Positions 16,587 through 25,148 of a stretch of 64,000 nt of DNA are shown here, piece after piece; positions within the stretch are counted from its first letter, which is position 1; each line of letters opens with the position of its first letter. The notes under the pieces were generated by a model, which was given only the letters and a program-made list of their open reading frames with translations, did not search any database and was not told where the DNA came from. Source of the stretch: Mycolicibacterium moriokaense (GTDB lineage Bacteria; Actinomycetota; Actinomycetes; Mycobacteriales; Mycobacteriaceae). Both the position numbers and the translations under genes were made by a program. The DNA lies in NCBI RefSeq assembly GCF_003201655.1, contig NZ_QJJU01000018.1:1-64000 (forward strand). Reading direction: 5' to 3'.

Positions 16587-17750
16587 ATGCCTCTGGCGCC
16601 CCTTGATAGCCGCCACCTGCCCGCCGGCATCCACTCCCGCTTCGTCGAGAGCGTCAACGGCCTCCGCGTGCATCTGCTCGAGGCCGGTCATGAGAATCCG
16701 GGCCGGCCATTGTTACTCCTCCTGCACGGGTTTCCCGAAATCGCCTATTGCTGGCGCAAAGCCATGGTCCCGCTCGCTGAGCTCGGCTACCACGTCGTAG
16801 CACCGGATCAGCGCGGCTACGGTCGCACCACAGGCTGGAGCGCAACCTACGACCAAGATCTGCGCCCATTCTCGATGCTGAATCTGGCTCGCGACGCGGT
16901 GGCGCTGACGTTCGCGCTTGGCTACCGGCAGGCGGCGGCCGTGATCGGCCACGATTTCGGCGCTCCCGTCGCGTCGTGGTGCGCTCTGATCCGGCCTGAC
17001 GTATATCAGCGGTGTGCGATCCTGAGCGCGCCGTTCGCGGGACCGCCGACGTTACCGTTCGGCACAGCATCCCCACGCTCACACCGCGCCGAGCCGAGTA
17101 AGGCTTTCGGTGACATCGAAGCTGACCTGGGTCGCTTGCCCCGCCCGCGCAAGCACTACCAGCGTTACTACACAACCAGGTCCGCCGACGACGACATGTG
17201 GCGCGCCCCAGAGAGTCTTGGCACATTCCTGCGCGCCTATTTCCATTGCAAGAGCGCGGACTGGACGGGGAACAAGCCGCATCCGCTCGCGAGCTTTTCG
17301 GCCGACGAGTTGGCCAAGATGCCGACCTACTACGTGATGGATCGCGACCAAACGATGGCCGAGACCGTGCGCCCCTTCGCGCCGTCGGCGACCGAGATCG
17401 CCGGTAATCAGTGGCTGCCAGACGCCGAGATAGCTGTCTATGCCGAAGAATACGAGCGCACGGGCTTTCAGGGTGGTCTCAACTGGTACAGGGCCAGCCT
17501 CGAACCGCATCTTGTTGCGGACCTGACTCTATTCTCGGGCAAGGCAATTGACGTGCCTTCGATGTTTATCGCCGGCCAAGGCGACTGGGGCACATACCAG
17601 ATGCCCGGTGCCCTGGACATAATGCGTGAACGGGCCTTTGCACACATGACAGGCGTGCACCTGGTGCCTGGCGCCGGGCACTGGGTGCAGCAGGAGCAGC
17701 CCGAGTCCGTCGTCGAACACCTGCGTGAACTGCTCACCGCCGAGGCGTAG
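16587..17750 (+). CDS. Epoxide hydrolase-like alpha/beta hydrolase
   Basis: A 387-residue alpha/beta hydrolase. It has the HGFPE oxyanion motif (48-52), the DQRGYGRT strand-loop and an Asp nucleophile (D123) in GHDFGAP, which is the pattern of epoxide hydrolases and haloalkane dehalogenases. GAGHWVQQEQP supplies the C-terminal His. The longer cap domain carries several Tyr residues of the kind that polarise an epoxide. Substrate unknown. The ATG at 16587 has GGAG at suitable spacing; upstream ATGs at 16554 and 16572 are possible. The gene faces groEL1 across a shared terminator. Confidence 0.85.
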   Translation: MPLAPLDSRHLPAGIHSRFVESVNGLRVHLLEAGHENPGRPLLLLLHGFPEIAYCWRKAMVPLAELGYHVVAPDQRGYGRTTGWSATYDQDLRPFSMLNLARDAVALTFALGYRQAAAVIGHDFGAPVASWCALIRPDVYQRCAILSAPFAGPPTLPFGTASPRSHRAEPSKAFGDIEADLGRLPRPRKHYQRYYTTRSADDDMWRAPESLGTFLRAYFHCKSADWTGNKPHPLASFSADELAKMPTYYVMDRDQTMAETVRPFAPSATEIAGNQWLPDAEIAVYAEEYERTGFQGGLNWYRASLEPHLVADLTLFSGKAIDVPSMFIAGQGDWGTYQMPGALDIMRERAFAHMTGVHLVPGAGHWVQQEQPESVVEHLRELLTAEA

Positions 17751-17792
17751 AAGTGCGACAAATGTCTCTTGCCCGACAGGACCAACAAACGA

Positions 17793-17824
17793 AAACACCC
17801 CCGGCCTGGTAACCGGGGGTGTTT
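17793..17824. terminator. Bidirectional intrinsic terminator between epoxide hydrolase and groEL1
   Basis: Perfect 12-base arms AAACACCCCCGG (17793-17804) and CCGGGGGTGTTT (17813-17824) enclose an 8-base loop. The A/T ends give a U tract on either strand, suitable for both convergent transcripts. Confidence 0.88.
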
Positions 17825-17834
17825 CGTACTACTT

Positions 17835-19454
17835 CTAGTGAGCGTGGCCGTGATGGCCGTGCCCGTGATCTTCTTCCTCGACCGGCTTGTCCACCACCGC
17901 CGTCTCGGTGGTGAGGATCATCCGGGCCACCGAGGCCGCGTTCAGCACCGCCGAGCGGGTCACCTTGACCGGATCGACGACGCCGTCGGCCACGAGGTCG
18001 CCGTAGGTCAGCGTGGAGGCGTTGAAGCCGTGCCCGTCGGGCAGCTCGGACACCGTGTTCACCACCACGGCGCCGTCCAGCCCCGCATTGGTGGCGATCC
18101 AGTACAGCGGAGCCGACAGAGCCGAGGCGAACACCTCAACACCAAGCGCCTCGTCGCCGTTCAGCCCCTCACGCAGCTTGTCCAGCGCCTTCCCGGCGCG
18201 AATCAACGCAGAACCGCCGCCGGGGATGATGCCCTCCTCGACCGCAGCCTTGGCCGCGGACACGGCGTCCTCGACGGCCTCCTTGCGCTTCTTGAGGTCG
18301 GTCTCCGTGGCCGCGCCGACCTTGATCACTGCGACACCACCGGACAGCTTCGCGAGCCGCTCCTCGAGCTTCTCCCTATCCCAATCGGAGTCACTGGCCT
18401 CGATCTCCGCACGCAGTTGCGCCGTGCGGGCCTCGATGGCGTCCTTGGTGCCGCCGCCGTCAACGATCACGGTGCTGTCCTTGCTGACCACCACGCGCCG
18501 CGCGGTGCCGAGGACGTCCAGGCCGACCTCGCGAAGCACCAAACCGACGTCGGGGTTGACCACCTGACCGCCGGTGACGACGGCGAGATCGTCGAGGAAG
18601 GCCTTGCGACGATCACCGAAGAACGGTGCCTTAACCGCAACGGCCTTCAGCGTCTTGCGAATCGCGTTGACCACCAACGTCGAAAGCGCTTCGCCCTCAA
18701 CGTCTTCGGCGATGATCAGCAGCGGCTTGCCCGATTCGGCGACCTTCTCCAACAGCGGCAGTAGGTCAGGCAGCGAGCTGATCTTCTCGCGGTGCAGCAA
18801 CACCAGCGCGTCTTCGAGCACCGCTTCCTGCGCGTCGAAGTCGGTGATGAAGTACGCCGAGACGAAGCCCTTGTCGAAGCCGACGCCCTCGGTGACCTCG
18901 AGCTCGGTGTTCATCGTGGAGGACTCCTCCACGGTGACGACGCCGTCGTGGCCGACCTTGGTCATCGCCTCGCCGACCAGTTCGCCGACCTCTTCGTCAC
19001 GCGACGACACGGTGGCGACCTGAGCGATCGACTTCTTGTCGCTGACCGAAGTCGCGGCTGCCAGCAACGCCTCCGACACCGCGTCGGCGGCCTTGGAGAT
19101 GCCCAGACCCAGCTCGATCGGGTTGGCACCCGCGGCGACCTGCCGCAGCCCGGCCTTGACCAGCGCCTGCGCGATCACGGTCGCGGTGGTGGTGCCGTCG
19201 CCTGCGACATCGTTGGTCTTGGTGGCCACCGACTTGACCAGCTGGGCACCGAGGTTCTCGAACGGGTCTTCCAGGTCGATCTCGCGCGCGACAGTGACAC
19301 CATCGTTGGTCACGGTCGGGCCGCCGAACGCCTTGGCCAGCACGACGTGCCTGCCCCGCGGGCCAAGCGTCACGCGGACCGCGTCGGCGAGCTTGTCGAC
19401 GCCGGCTTCCAATGCGCGGCGCGCAGTTTCGTTGAACTCAATCTGCTTGCTCAA
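17835..19454 (-). CDS. groEL1: Chaperonin GroEL1
   Basis: A 539-residue 60-kDa chaperonin with intact GroEL core motifs (VTLGPRGRHVVL, AGDGTTTATVIAQ). It is the groES-linked paralogue: its C-terminus is His-rich (HGHGHHGHAH) rather than the Gly-Met repeat of the general housekeeping GroEL2. In M. smegmatis the GroEL1 type associates with FAS-II enzymes and supports mycolic acid and biofilm formation. It follows groES with a 94-base gap and is under the CIRCE element upstream of groES. Confidence 0.95.
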   Translation of the reverse strand: MSKQIEFNETARRALEAGVDKLADAVRVTLGPRGRHVVLAKAFGGPTVTNDGVTVAREIDLEDPFENLGAQLVKSVATKTNDVAGDGTTTATVIAQALVKAGLRQVAAGANPIELGLGISKAADAVSEALLAAATSVSDKKSIAQVATVSSRDEEVGELVGEAMTKVGHDGVVTVEESSTMNTELEVTEGVGFDKGFVSAYFITDFDAQEAVLEDALVLLHREKISSLPDLLPLLEKVAESGKPLLIIAEDVEGEALSTLVVNAIRKTLKAVAVKAPFFGDRRKAFLDDLAVVTGGQVVNPDVGLVLREVGLDVLGTARRVVVSKDSTVIVDGGGTKDAIEARTAQLRAEIEASDSDWDREKLEERLAKLSGGVAVIKVGAATETDLKKRKEAVEDAVSAAKAAVEEGIIPGGGSALIRAGKALDKLREGLNGDEALGVEVFASALSAPLYWIATNAGLDGAVVVNTVSELPDGHGFNASTLTYGDLVADGVVDPVKVTRSAVLNAASVARMILTTETAVVDKPVEEEDHGHGHHGHAH

Positions 19455-19548
19455 TGTCTTTCCTTTGTGGAATGCAATTCCCTATGTACGCATGCCGCCC
19501 CGGAAATCACCCGCAGTTACGGGGATCTCCGGGGCGGAACACGAGTGC

Positions 19549-19851
19549 CTACTTGTCGACGACTGCCAGCACGTCGCGTGCCGACAGGATCAGGTATTCC
19601 TCGCCGTTGTACTTGATCTCGGTGCCGCCGTACTTGCTGTAGATGACGACGTCACCCTTCGACACGTCCAGGGGGATCCGCTTGTCGCCATCCTCGTCCC
19701 AGCGGCCGGGGCCTACTGCGACGACGGTGCCTTCCTGCGGCTTCTCCTTGGCGGTGTCAGGAATGACCAGACCGGATGCGGTCGTGGTCTCGGCCTCGTT
19801 GGCCTGTACGAGGATCTTGTCCTCGAGTGGCTTAATGTTCACCTTCGCCAC
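19549..19851 (-). CDS. groES: Co-chaperonin GroES
   Basis: A 100-residue GroES whose whole length matches mycobacterial Cpn10 (AKVNIKPLEDKILVQ through EEYLILSARDVLAVV), including the mobile loop (~17-35). It caps the GroEL ring in the cytoplasm. The GTG at 19851 is chosen because GGAGG lies 8 bases before it and the family sequence starts there; an upstream ATG would add five residues. Heat-shock control through HrcA is indicated by the CIRCE element at 19982-20008. Confidence 0.95.
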   Translation of the reverse strand: MAKVNIKPLEDKILVQANEAETTTASGLVIPDTAKEKPQEGTVVAVGPGRWDEDGDKRIPLDVSKGDVVIYSKYGGTEIKYNGEEYLILSARDVLAVVDK

Positions 19852-19981
19852 GATGTGAGCCTCCACTAGTTCGGATGTTGGTCCGGGGGTTCCCGGATGC
19901 GAATTAACAGGTGTTCGGCAAGACGTCCGTGCCCTCGCGTCGTCGTCGCGGGAACCGGCGCAGGGGTTGGCCGCCTGCCAC

Positions 19982-20015
19982 CTAGCACTCTATACATGAG
20001 AGTGCTAGCACTCAA
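19982..20015 (-). promoter_or_regulatory. CIRCE element and groES promoter
   Basis: CTAGCACTC (19982-19990), nine bases, then GAGTGCTAG (20000-20008) is the HrcA-binding CIRCE inverted repeat with only its outermost base pair changed from TTAGCACTC-N9-GAGTGCTAA. On the minus strand TATAGA (19994-19989) and TTGAGT (20015-20010) look like -10 and -35 boxes, so HrcA binding would cover the promoter. An additional TAGCACTC half-site overlaps at 20006-20013. Confidence 0.9.
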
Positions 20016-20029
20016 GGTCGGCCCACTGC

Positions 20030-21031
20030 CTAATGCTCACGGCGAACACGCAGGTCGCCGAAGAAGGCGATCACCAGCGGATTGAACAGGTCAGCGCGCT
20101 CCCATTGCAGGAAATGACCGGCACCGGGAACCACGACCGGCCCGGCGCGGTTGGTGAAGGCCACCTCGCACGTATGCAGGAAGTCGGGGCCGACCACCTG
20201 GTCGTCCATCCCGTAGAGGAGCAGAGTCGGCACGTCGACCTTGCGGTCGAGGATCGGCGGCTCGCTCATCGCCCGTCCGTGCATCAGCTGGTAGCAGGCC
20301 CAGCCCGCGCGCAACCGCTCTTCGGTGGAGAACGGTTCGGCCATGAAATCTGCGTCGTCCGTTGTGAACGTGCCTGGTGAGGCCCACAACCGATGTCCGT
20401 AGAACTCGGAGATGTAGCGGCGGCGCTTGGCCGGTGTATCGAGGTCCGAGGCAAGTTCGTCAGGTGTCACGCCTTGCCGGTAGCGGTAGTCGGCCGTCGG
20501 CCCGTTGCCGATCGCGCGGATCGACACCACGTCGATGCCGGCCGCCGCGTACTCCTTAAACAGGAACGGCGGCGCCGAATCGAAGAACACCAGCTTCTCC
20601 ACGAATCCCGGATAGCGGTGGAGAAGATCACAGGCGATGGCGCCGCCAAGGTCACCGCCGACCACGCCGCACCGCTCGTGGCCGAGCACATCGTGGACGA
20701 GCAGGTACAGGTCGCGGCTCCAGGCAGCGAGGTCGTAGACGTCCTCCTTGGACACGTCCGAGTCGCCGTAGCCGCGCAGGTCGGGGGCGATCACTTCGTA
20801 GCCAGCCCCGGCAAGCTGTCCGATGTTGCGCCACCAGATGCGCTTCGTCTCGGGATATCCGTGCAGGAGAAGTAAGGGATAGCCAGCCCCACCCTCTGGA
20901 CCTTCGTGCACGAATGCGAGCGACAGTCCATCGCGGCCCGGGCTGGGCGGCACCTCCCGGCGGTGGATTGTGAACGCATCCGGTGACGGTGTCTCGGGTT
21001 GCGGTGGCCTCAGGCGCAGGTCGTAGTGCAC
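20030..21031 (-). CDS. Epoxide hydrolase-like alpha/beta hydrolase
   Basis: A 333-residue alpha/beta hydrolase with HGYPE (57-61), DLRGYGDSD and an Asp nucleophile (D127) in GGDLGG, plus GAGHFLQWE with the catalytic His. This is the epoxide hydrolase/dehalogenase arrangement; the substrate is not known. It is the last gene of the long leftward gene chain starting near nnr, 22 bases after the SnoaL-like gene. Its stop lies about 20 bases before the CIRCE element, so readthrough into groES is possible. Confidence 0.83.
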   Translation of the reverse strand: MHYDLRLRPPQPETPSPDAFTIHRREVPPSPGRDGLSLAFVHEGPEGGAGYPLLLLHGYPETKRIWWRNIGQLAGAGYEVIAPDLRGYGDSDVSKEDVYDLAAWSRDLYLLVHDVLGHERCGVVGGDLGGAIACDLLHRYPGFVEKLVFFDSAPPFLFKEYAAAGIDVVSIRAIGNGPTADYRYRQGVTPDELASDLDTPAKRRRYISEFYGHRLWASPGTFTTDDADFMAEPFSTEERLRAGWACYQLMHGRAMSEPPILDRKVDVPTLLLYGMDDQVVGPDFLHTCEVAFTNRAGPVVVPGAGHFLQWERADLFNPLVIAFFGDLRVRREH

Positions 21032-21053
21032 GGCAGCGAGTCTGCCGCACCGA

Positions 21054-21512
21054 TCAGCCGAAATTACCTGGATCGACCATCAAGTGATCGGACACATTGC
21101 CGATCATCTGGATCTCCACCTTGCGCTCGGTGAAGTGCCAGCCGCTCTCATCGCGGCCGAAGGTGTCGAAATAGCGTCCGACGACGATCGGCTGGATCGG
21201 GACGGCCGCGGTGTCCTGCAGGACGCAGAAGGTGGACCGCGAGGCCGCGGTCTGGTCGTCGTGCAGTTCGACGATCGGGTTCAGCACCAGATGGCGGGTG
21301 CGTGGTGTGTTGCCATGGTCGGGATAGCGACGGGTCGTCGCCGCGAACAGCTTCGCGATGTTCTGCGCACCCGATACTCCTTGCGGCCCGGTCCCTCCGA
21401 ACGTCGCCCGGGACAGCAGCTGGCCGACGCCGTCGAAATCCCCCGCGTCGATCAGCTCGGCGTAGCGGTACAGCAGCTCGGTGATAGCGACTTTGTCGTC
21501 TGCGGTACTCAA
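21054..21512 (-). CDS. SnoaL/NTF2-like protein
   Basis: A 152-residue cone-shaped NTF2/SnoaL-fold protein: DDKVAITELLYRYAELIDAGDFDGVGQLL helix region, then RHLVLNPIVELHDD and the ending WHFTERKVEIQMIGN. Proteins of this fold include polyketide cyclases, dehydratases and ring-hydroxylase beta subunits. Function cannot be specified. The start is read as TTG 21512, sharing TTGA with the tsaD stop codon (4-base overlap); the family sequence begins there and an AAGGGACAGG ribosome site precedes it. Confidence 0.8.
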   Translation of the reverse strand: MSTADDKVAITELLYRYAELIDAGDFDGVGQLLSRATFGGTGPQGVSGAQNIAKLFAATTRRYPDHGNTPRTRHLVLNPIVELHDDQTAASRSTFCVLQDTAAVPIQPIVVGRYFDTFGRDESGWHFTERKVEIQMIGNVSDHLMVDPGNFG

Positions 21513-22534
21513 GCCACCTGTCCCTTCACGACGGGCATACCCGGGTCGCTCGCCGCATCCAGCGGCGACGGCGGCGCCCCGGCGGCGATCAGATGCGCGG
21601 CGAACGAGGCGATCATCGCGCCGTTGTCGGTACACAACCGCGGCCGCGGAATGCGTAACGTCAGTCCATTGGCGGCGCAACGCTCCTCGGCTAGCTCCCG
21701 TAGCCGCGAGTTCGCCGCCACCCCACCGGCGATCAGCAGCGTCTTTACATTTAGTTCCTTCGCAGCGCGGACGGCTTTCCTTGTCAGCACATCGGCGACC
21801 GCCTCCTGGAAGCCCGCCGCGACGTCCGCCTTTGAAGCGTCGGGGTTGCTTTCCACGTATCGCGCAACCGCCGTCTTCAGGCCTGAGAAGCTGAACGCGT
21901 ACGGATCGTCTCGGGGCCCAGTCATACCGCGCGGGAACACAATTGCGTCGCGATCGCCCGTGCGGGCCAGCTCGTCGAGCACCCGTCCACCCGGATAGCC
22001 GAGGCCGAGCAGCCGGGCGATCTTGTCGTAGGCCTCACCGGCGGCGTCGTCGACGGTGCTGCCCAGTTCGACGATCGGCTCGCCAAGGGATCGCACGTGC
22101 AGCAGGTTGGTGTGCCCGCCGGACACCAGCAGGCCGATGCTCTCGGGCAGCTGACCGTGGTCGTAGACGTCGGCGGCCAGGTGACCGCCGAGATGGTTGA
22201 CGGCGTAGAAGGGCACCTGCCATGCCACCGAATATGCCTTGGCCGCGGCCACTCCCACCAACAGCGCGCCGGCAAGCCCGGGCCCGATGGTGGCGGCGAC
22301 GATGTCCGGCTTGTCCACGTTCGCCGTCTCAAGCGCACGGCGCATCGTGGGGCCCAACGCCTCAAGATGTGCTCGGGACGCGATCTCGGGAACCACGCCG
22401 CCGAACCGGGCGTGCTCGTCGACGCTGGAGGCCACCTCGTCGGCGAGCAGCGTGACGGTGCCGTCGTCGTCGAGCTGCGCGATGCCGACACCGGTTTCGT
22501 CGCAGGAGCTCTCGATGGCCAGGATGATCGTCAT
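21509..22534 (-). CDS. tsaD: tRNA N6-adenosine threonylcarbamoyltransferase TsaD
   Basis: A 341-residue Kae1/TsaD ATPase-fold enzyme. It transfers threonylcarbamoyl from TC-AMP to A37 of ANN-decoding tRNAs, making t6A together with TsaB and TsaE. Visible motifs are AIESSCDETG, NHLGGH (metal-binding His pair), LVSGGHTNL and LIAGGVAANSRLR. It overlaps rimI by 4 bases (ATGA) and the downstream SnoaL gene by 4 (TTGA), as part of a tightly coupled operon. Older literature calls it gcp (Rv3419c). Confidence 0.96.
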   Translation of the reverse strand: MTIILAIESSCDETGVGIAQLDDDGTVTLLADEVASSVDEHARFGGVVPEIASRAHLEALGPTMRRALETANVDKPDIVAATIGPGLAGALLVGVAAAKAYSVAWQVPFYAVNHLGGHLAADVYDHGQLPESIGLLVSGGHTNLLHVRSLGEPIVELGSTVDDAAGEAYDKIARLLGLGYPGGRVLDELARTGDRDAIVFPRGMTGPRDDPYAFSFSGLKTAVARYVESNPDASKADVAAGFQEAVADVLTRKAVRAAKELNVKTLLIAGGVAANSRLRELAEERCAANGLTLRIPRPRLCTDNGAMIASFAAHLIAAGAPPSPLDAASDPGMPVVKGQVA

Positions 22535-22983
22535 GGCGGATCCCGTCTCATGGTGTAAGCGTCGGCGCCGCTGGCTCGGTAGTACCGTCTGCGCATGCCG
22601 ACTCTGACAAACCCCACGCTCTCATACAACGAGATTGCGGCGTCGTTGTCTGTTCTGACCTCGAGGAAAATCGTTCCGCCATTGGCATATTCGAGTAGCG
22701 CCGTCAGTAGCTGACGGCCGATGCCCTGACCCTGGTACGCGGCATCGACGCCGATGGTGTGGATCTCATACTCGTATGGCTTCTTTCGGCCGAGTCGCGC
22801 GATGCCGCCGTAACCGACGAGCTTGTCGTCGGCCCGCGCGGCGACGTAGTGATTGTGCTTGGCTTCGAGCTCGGCGAGGAAGGCGCGGGCGGGCCACGGG
22901 TCGTCGCCGTCGAACAGCTCCGACTCCAGCTCCGCGCACCGCGCGGCATCCGTACGGATGAGCGGACCGAGCACGGCAGTCAT
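22531..22983 (-). CDS. rimI: Ribosomal protein alanine N-acetyltransferase RimI
   Basis: A 150-residue GNAT acetyltransferase. The acetyl-CoA-binding loop is QGQGIGRQLL, preceded by the IHTIGVDAAYQ strand, and the end has LYESVGFVRVGMRRRYY. RimI acetylates the N-terminus of S18 in E. coli; the mycobacterial enzyme has broader peptide specificity. It lies between tsaB and tsaD with 4-base overlaps on both sides, the usual actinobacterial order. Confidence 0.92.
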   Translation of the reverse strand: MTAVLGPLIRTDAARCAELESELFDGDDPWPARAFLAELEAKHNHYVAARADDKLVGYGGIARLGRKKPYEYEIHTIGVDAAYQGQGIGRQLLTALLEYANGGTIFLEVRTDNDAAISLYESVGFVRVGMRRRYYRASGADAYTMRRDPP

Positions 22984-23570
22984 CGGGTCACCGCAGGCTG
23001 TTGCGGCTTGGCGTCTGGACGCCGCAGATACAGCGGAATCAGCGGAGCAGGCTCGGCCGAGAAGTCGGCGACGGCTCGCACGAGACCCGCAGCGGTCGGG
23101 TAGACCGCCGCGCGGGCTAGAGCCTCGGCAGCGCCGGGCACGTCGGCCGGGCTGTTGACAGCGGGACCGGCGACGCGCACCCCGTCGCGGTAGCGCGCCC
23201 AGTACACCTCGCGGCGACGGGCGTCGGTGACAACGAGCGCGTCACCCACAGTGCCTATGCCGATCGCATCGAGGCTGCATACCCCGTGCACCGGAATGCC
23301 CAGCGCGTGTCCGTACGCCGCCGCCGTCGCCATGCCGACTCGCAGGCCTGTGAAAGGGCCTGGGCCGCAACCGACCACAACGGCGCCCAGATCGCCGACG
23401 GTGAGACCGGCGTCGGCGAGCGCAGCGAGCACGTTCGGGGTGAGCTGCTCGGCGTGTGCGCGGGCGTCGACGGTGACCCGCTCGGCGAGCACCTCGATAC
23501 CGTCGAGCTTCACGATGCCCGCTGTGACCGCAGGCGTTGCGGTATCGATGGCAAGAATGATCGTGCTCAC
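22980..23570 (-). CDS. tsaB: tRNA threonylcarbamoyladenosine biosynthesis protein TsaB
   Basis: A ~196-residue degenerate ASKHA-fold partner of TsaD needed for t6A formation. It shows ILAIDTATPAVTAGI, VVVGCGPGPFTGLRVGMATA and VVTDARRREVYWARY, all TsaB signatures. The GTG at 23570 gives the same 4-base GTGA overlap with tsaE that the rest of the operon uses; ATG 23582 is an upstream alternative with a 16-base overlap and no clear ribosome site. Confidence 0.93.
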   Translation of the reverse strand: MSTIILAIDTATPAVTAGIVKLDGIEVLAERVTVDARAHAEQLTPNVLAALADAGLTVGDLGAVVVGCGPGPFTGLRVGMATAAAYGHALGIPVHGVCSLDAIGIGTVGDALVVTDARRREVYWARYRDGVRVAGPAVNSPADVPGAAEALARAAVYPTAAGLVRAVADFSAEPAPLIPLYLRRPDAKPQQPAVTR

Positions 23571-24034
23571 GGCTTGTTCCATTGCCAGACGGCGGTGCGG
23601 GTTTCGGTGTCACGTCCGCGTTCGAGCCGGATGTCGAGGTGACTGTCCGAAAGCCGTTCGGCGAGACCTTCGCCCCACTCAACGACGACGACTGCGTCGT
23701 CGAGATCGGTGTCGAGGTCCAGTGAGTCGAGTTCGGCGAGCAGGTCGACAGAGGCGTGGTCGAGCAGCCGGTAGATGTCGACGTGGATCATCGCGGCAGC
23801 ACCGGTGCGGCGCGCGCGATGCACACGAGCCAGCACGAACGTCGGCGAGATCACCGGCCCTTCTACATCCATCGCCTGCGCAATCCCCTTGGCCAGCACG
23901 GTCTTTCCCGCGCCGAGCGGGCCGGACAACACAACCACATCGCCGGCGCGCAGCTGGCCACCCAGTTGTGCGCCCAACGCGATGGTGTCCTCGGCGGTGG
24001 CCAGCTCGGCGGTGCCGGAACCGCGCTCAGCCAT
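23567..24034 (-). CDS. tsaE: tRNA threonylcarbamoyladenosine biosynthesis ATPase TsaE
   Basis: A 155-residue P-loop ATPase that remodels the TsaB-TsaD complex during t6A synthesis. The Walker A motif GPLGAGKT is at 38-45; VISPTFVLARVH and the VVVEWGEGL segment are characteristic. It overlaps the upstream hydrolase gene by 8 bases and the downstream tsaB by at least 4. Confidence 0.94.
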   Translation of the reverse strand: MAERGSGTAELATAEDTIALGAQLGGQLRAGDVVVLSGPLGAGKTVLAKGIAQAMDVEGPVISPTFVLARVHRARRTGAAAMIHVDIYRLLDHASVDLLAELDSLDLDTDLDDAVVVVEWGEGLAERLSDSHLDIRLERGRDTETRTAVWQWNKP

Positions 24035-25148
24035 GTTTGCGCACCCGGTTGCGCACCCGTCGGGTTAGCGCAACCAGCTTGGAGGGGGTTGCCCGCTCGA
24101 CAAGACGGACCAGGCCGTCGTCGATGGCCTCGGGCCGCTCGAGCTGGACCAAATGTCCTGCACCGCCGACGATCACGAGCTCGGACTTCGGTAGTGCGAC
24201 GGCCATGCTCTGCGAGTACTCCATCGGCGTGAGTAGGTCGCGGTCGCCGCAGGCGATCAGGGTGGGCACCTTCGCCAGTGCGGACAGCCCGTCGGTCTCG
24301 TTGTGGACTTCGAGCGCGTGCAGGAACTCGACCAGCGTCGCGACGGGCGTGTCATGCATCATCTTTTCGGAAAACGCCACCACGCTCGGACTGATCTTCT
24401 CGTCACCATAGGACGCCGCCCGCAGGATCGGGCCGATCACCGAACTCGCGGCACCGCGGGTGCGGTGCACAGTTTTCGGCGCATGCCTGACGGCGAAGCG
24501 CGCCGCCTCGAGCGCCGGGTTCTTCAGGATCTCCCCCAGCGGCGAGCGCGAAACCCCTTCCGCCGCAGAGGCGATGATCGCTGCGCCGACGATGCGGGTG
24601 GGATAGTGCTTCGGGAACTGCCGCGCGTGCGACAGTACGGTCATGCCGCCCATCGAATGGCCGACCACCACGATCGGGCCGCGCGGCGCCATCAGCGTGA
24701 GCACGGTTTCCAGGTCCTCGCCAAGCTGCGGCACGGTATAGGAGTCGGGTGGGGCCTCGCCGGATTGGCCGTGCCCGCGCTGGTCGTAGAACACCATTCG
24801 AACCTGAGGGCCCCACTGCTCGCCCAGTCGCGCGCGCTGAAAGTGGAAGGCGCCCATCTGAAGACAGAAGCCATGTGCGAACACGACGGTCAGCCGCGCG
24901 TCCTCGGGGCCGACCTCACGAACGGCGAGGTCCACGCCATCGGGCGTCGTCACCACATAGCTGCGGTCGGCGTCGAGAAGCTCGAAGTCCTCATCCTCGT
25001 AGGGATCGTCGGTACTGACGTGTCGACGCAAGGACCTGGCGACGGATACGCCCGCGGCGCTGCCGACCGCCGTCAGCCCCGCCGCCCCCGCCAACCAGCG
25101 CACGCCTGCCCCACGGCCGCGTGGCCGCACAGTCTGCTTATCGGTCAA
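24027..25148 (-). CDS. Membrane-anchored alpha/beta hydrolase
   Basis: A 373-residue Ser hydrolase. A hydrophobic N-terminal segment (about 17-36) suggests a membrane anchor or signal. It has AHGFCLQMGAF, FYDQRGHGQSG, the nucleophile Ser165 in GHSMGG, ACGDRDLLTP and GAGHLVQLERP. Substrate unknown. Fixed in mycobacteria between alr and tsaE. The start is inferred to be TTG 25148, which overlaps the alr stop as TTGA, just like the SnoaL-like gene further down the operon; longer upstream starts would run back into alr. Confidence 0.85.
   Translation of the reverse strand: MTDKQTVRPRGRGAGVRWLAGAAGLTAVGSAAGVSVARSLRRHVSTDDPYEDEDFELLDADRSYVVTTPDGVDLAVREVGPEDARLTVVFAHGFCLQMGAFHFQRARLGEQWGPQVRMVFYDQRGHGQSGEAPPDSYTVPQLGEDLETVLTLMAPRGPIVVVGHSMGGMTVLSHARQFPKHYPTRIVGAAIIASAAEGVSRSPLGEILKNPALEAARFAVRHAPKTVHRTRGAASSVIGPILRAASYGDEKISPSVVAFSEKMMHDTPVATLVEFLHALEVHNETDGLSALAKVPTLIACGDRDLLTPMEYSQSMAVALPKSELVIVGGAGHLVQLERPEAIDDGLVRLVERATPSKLVALTRRVRNRVRKHG

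Noticed and set aside
17769..19616. Long plus-strand open frames opposite groEL1
   Set aside because: Pure antisense of a conserved chaperonin; no homology.
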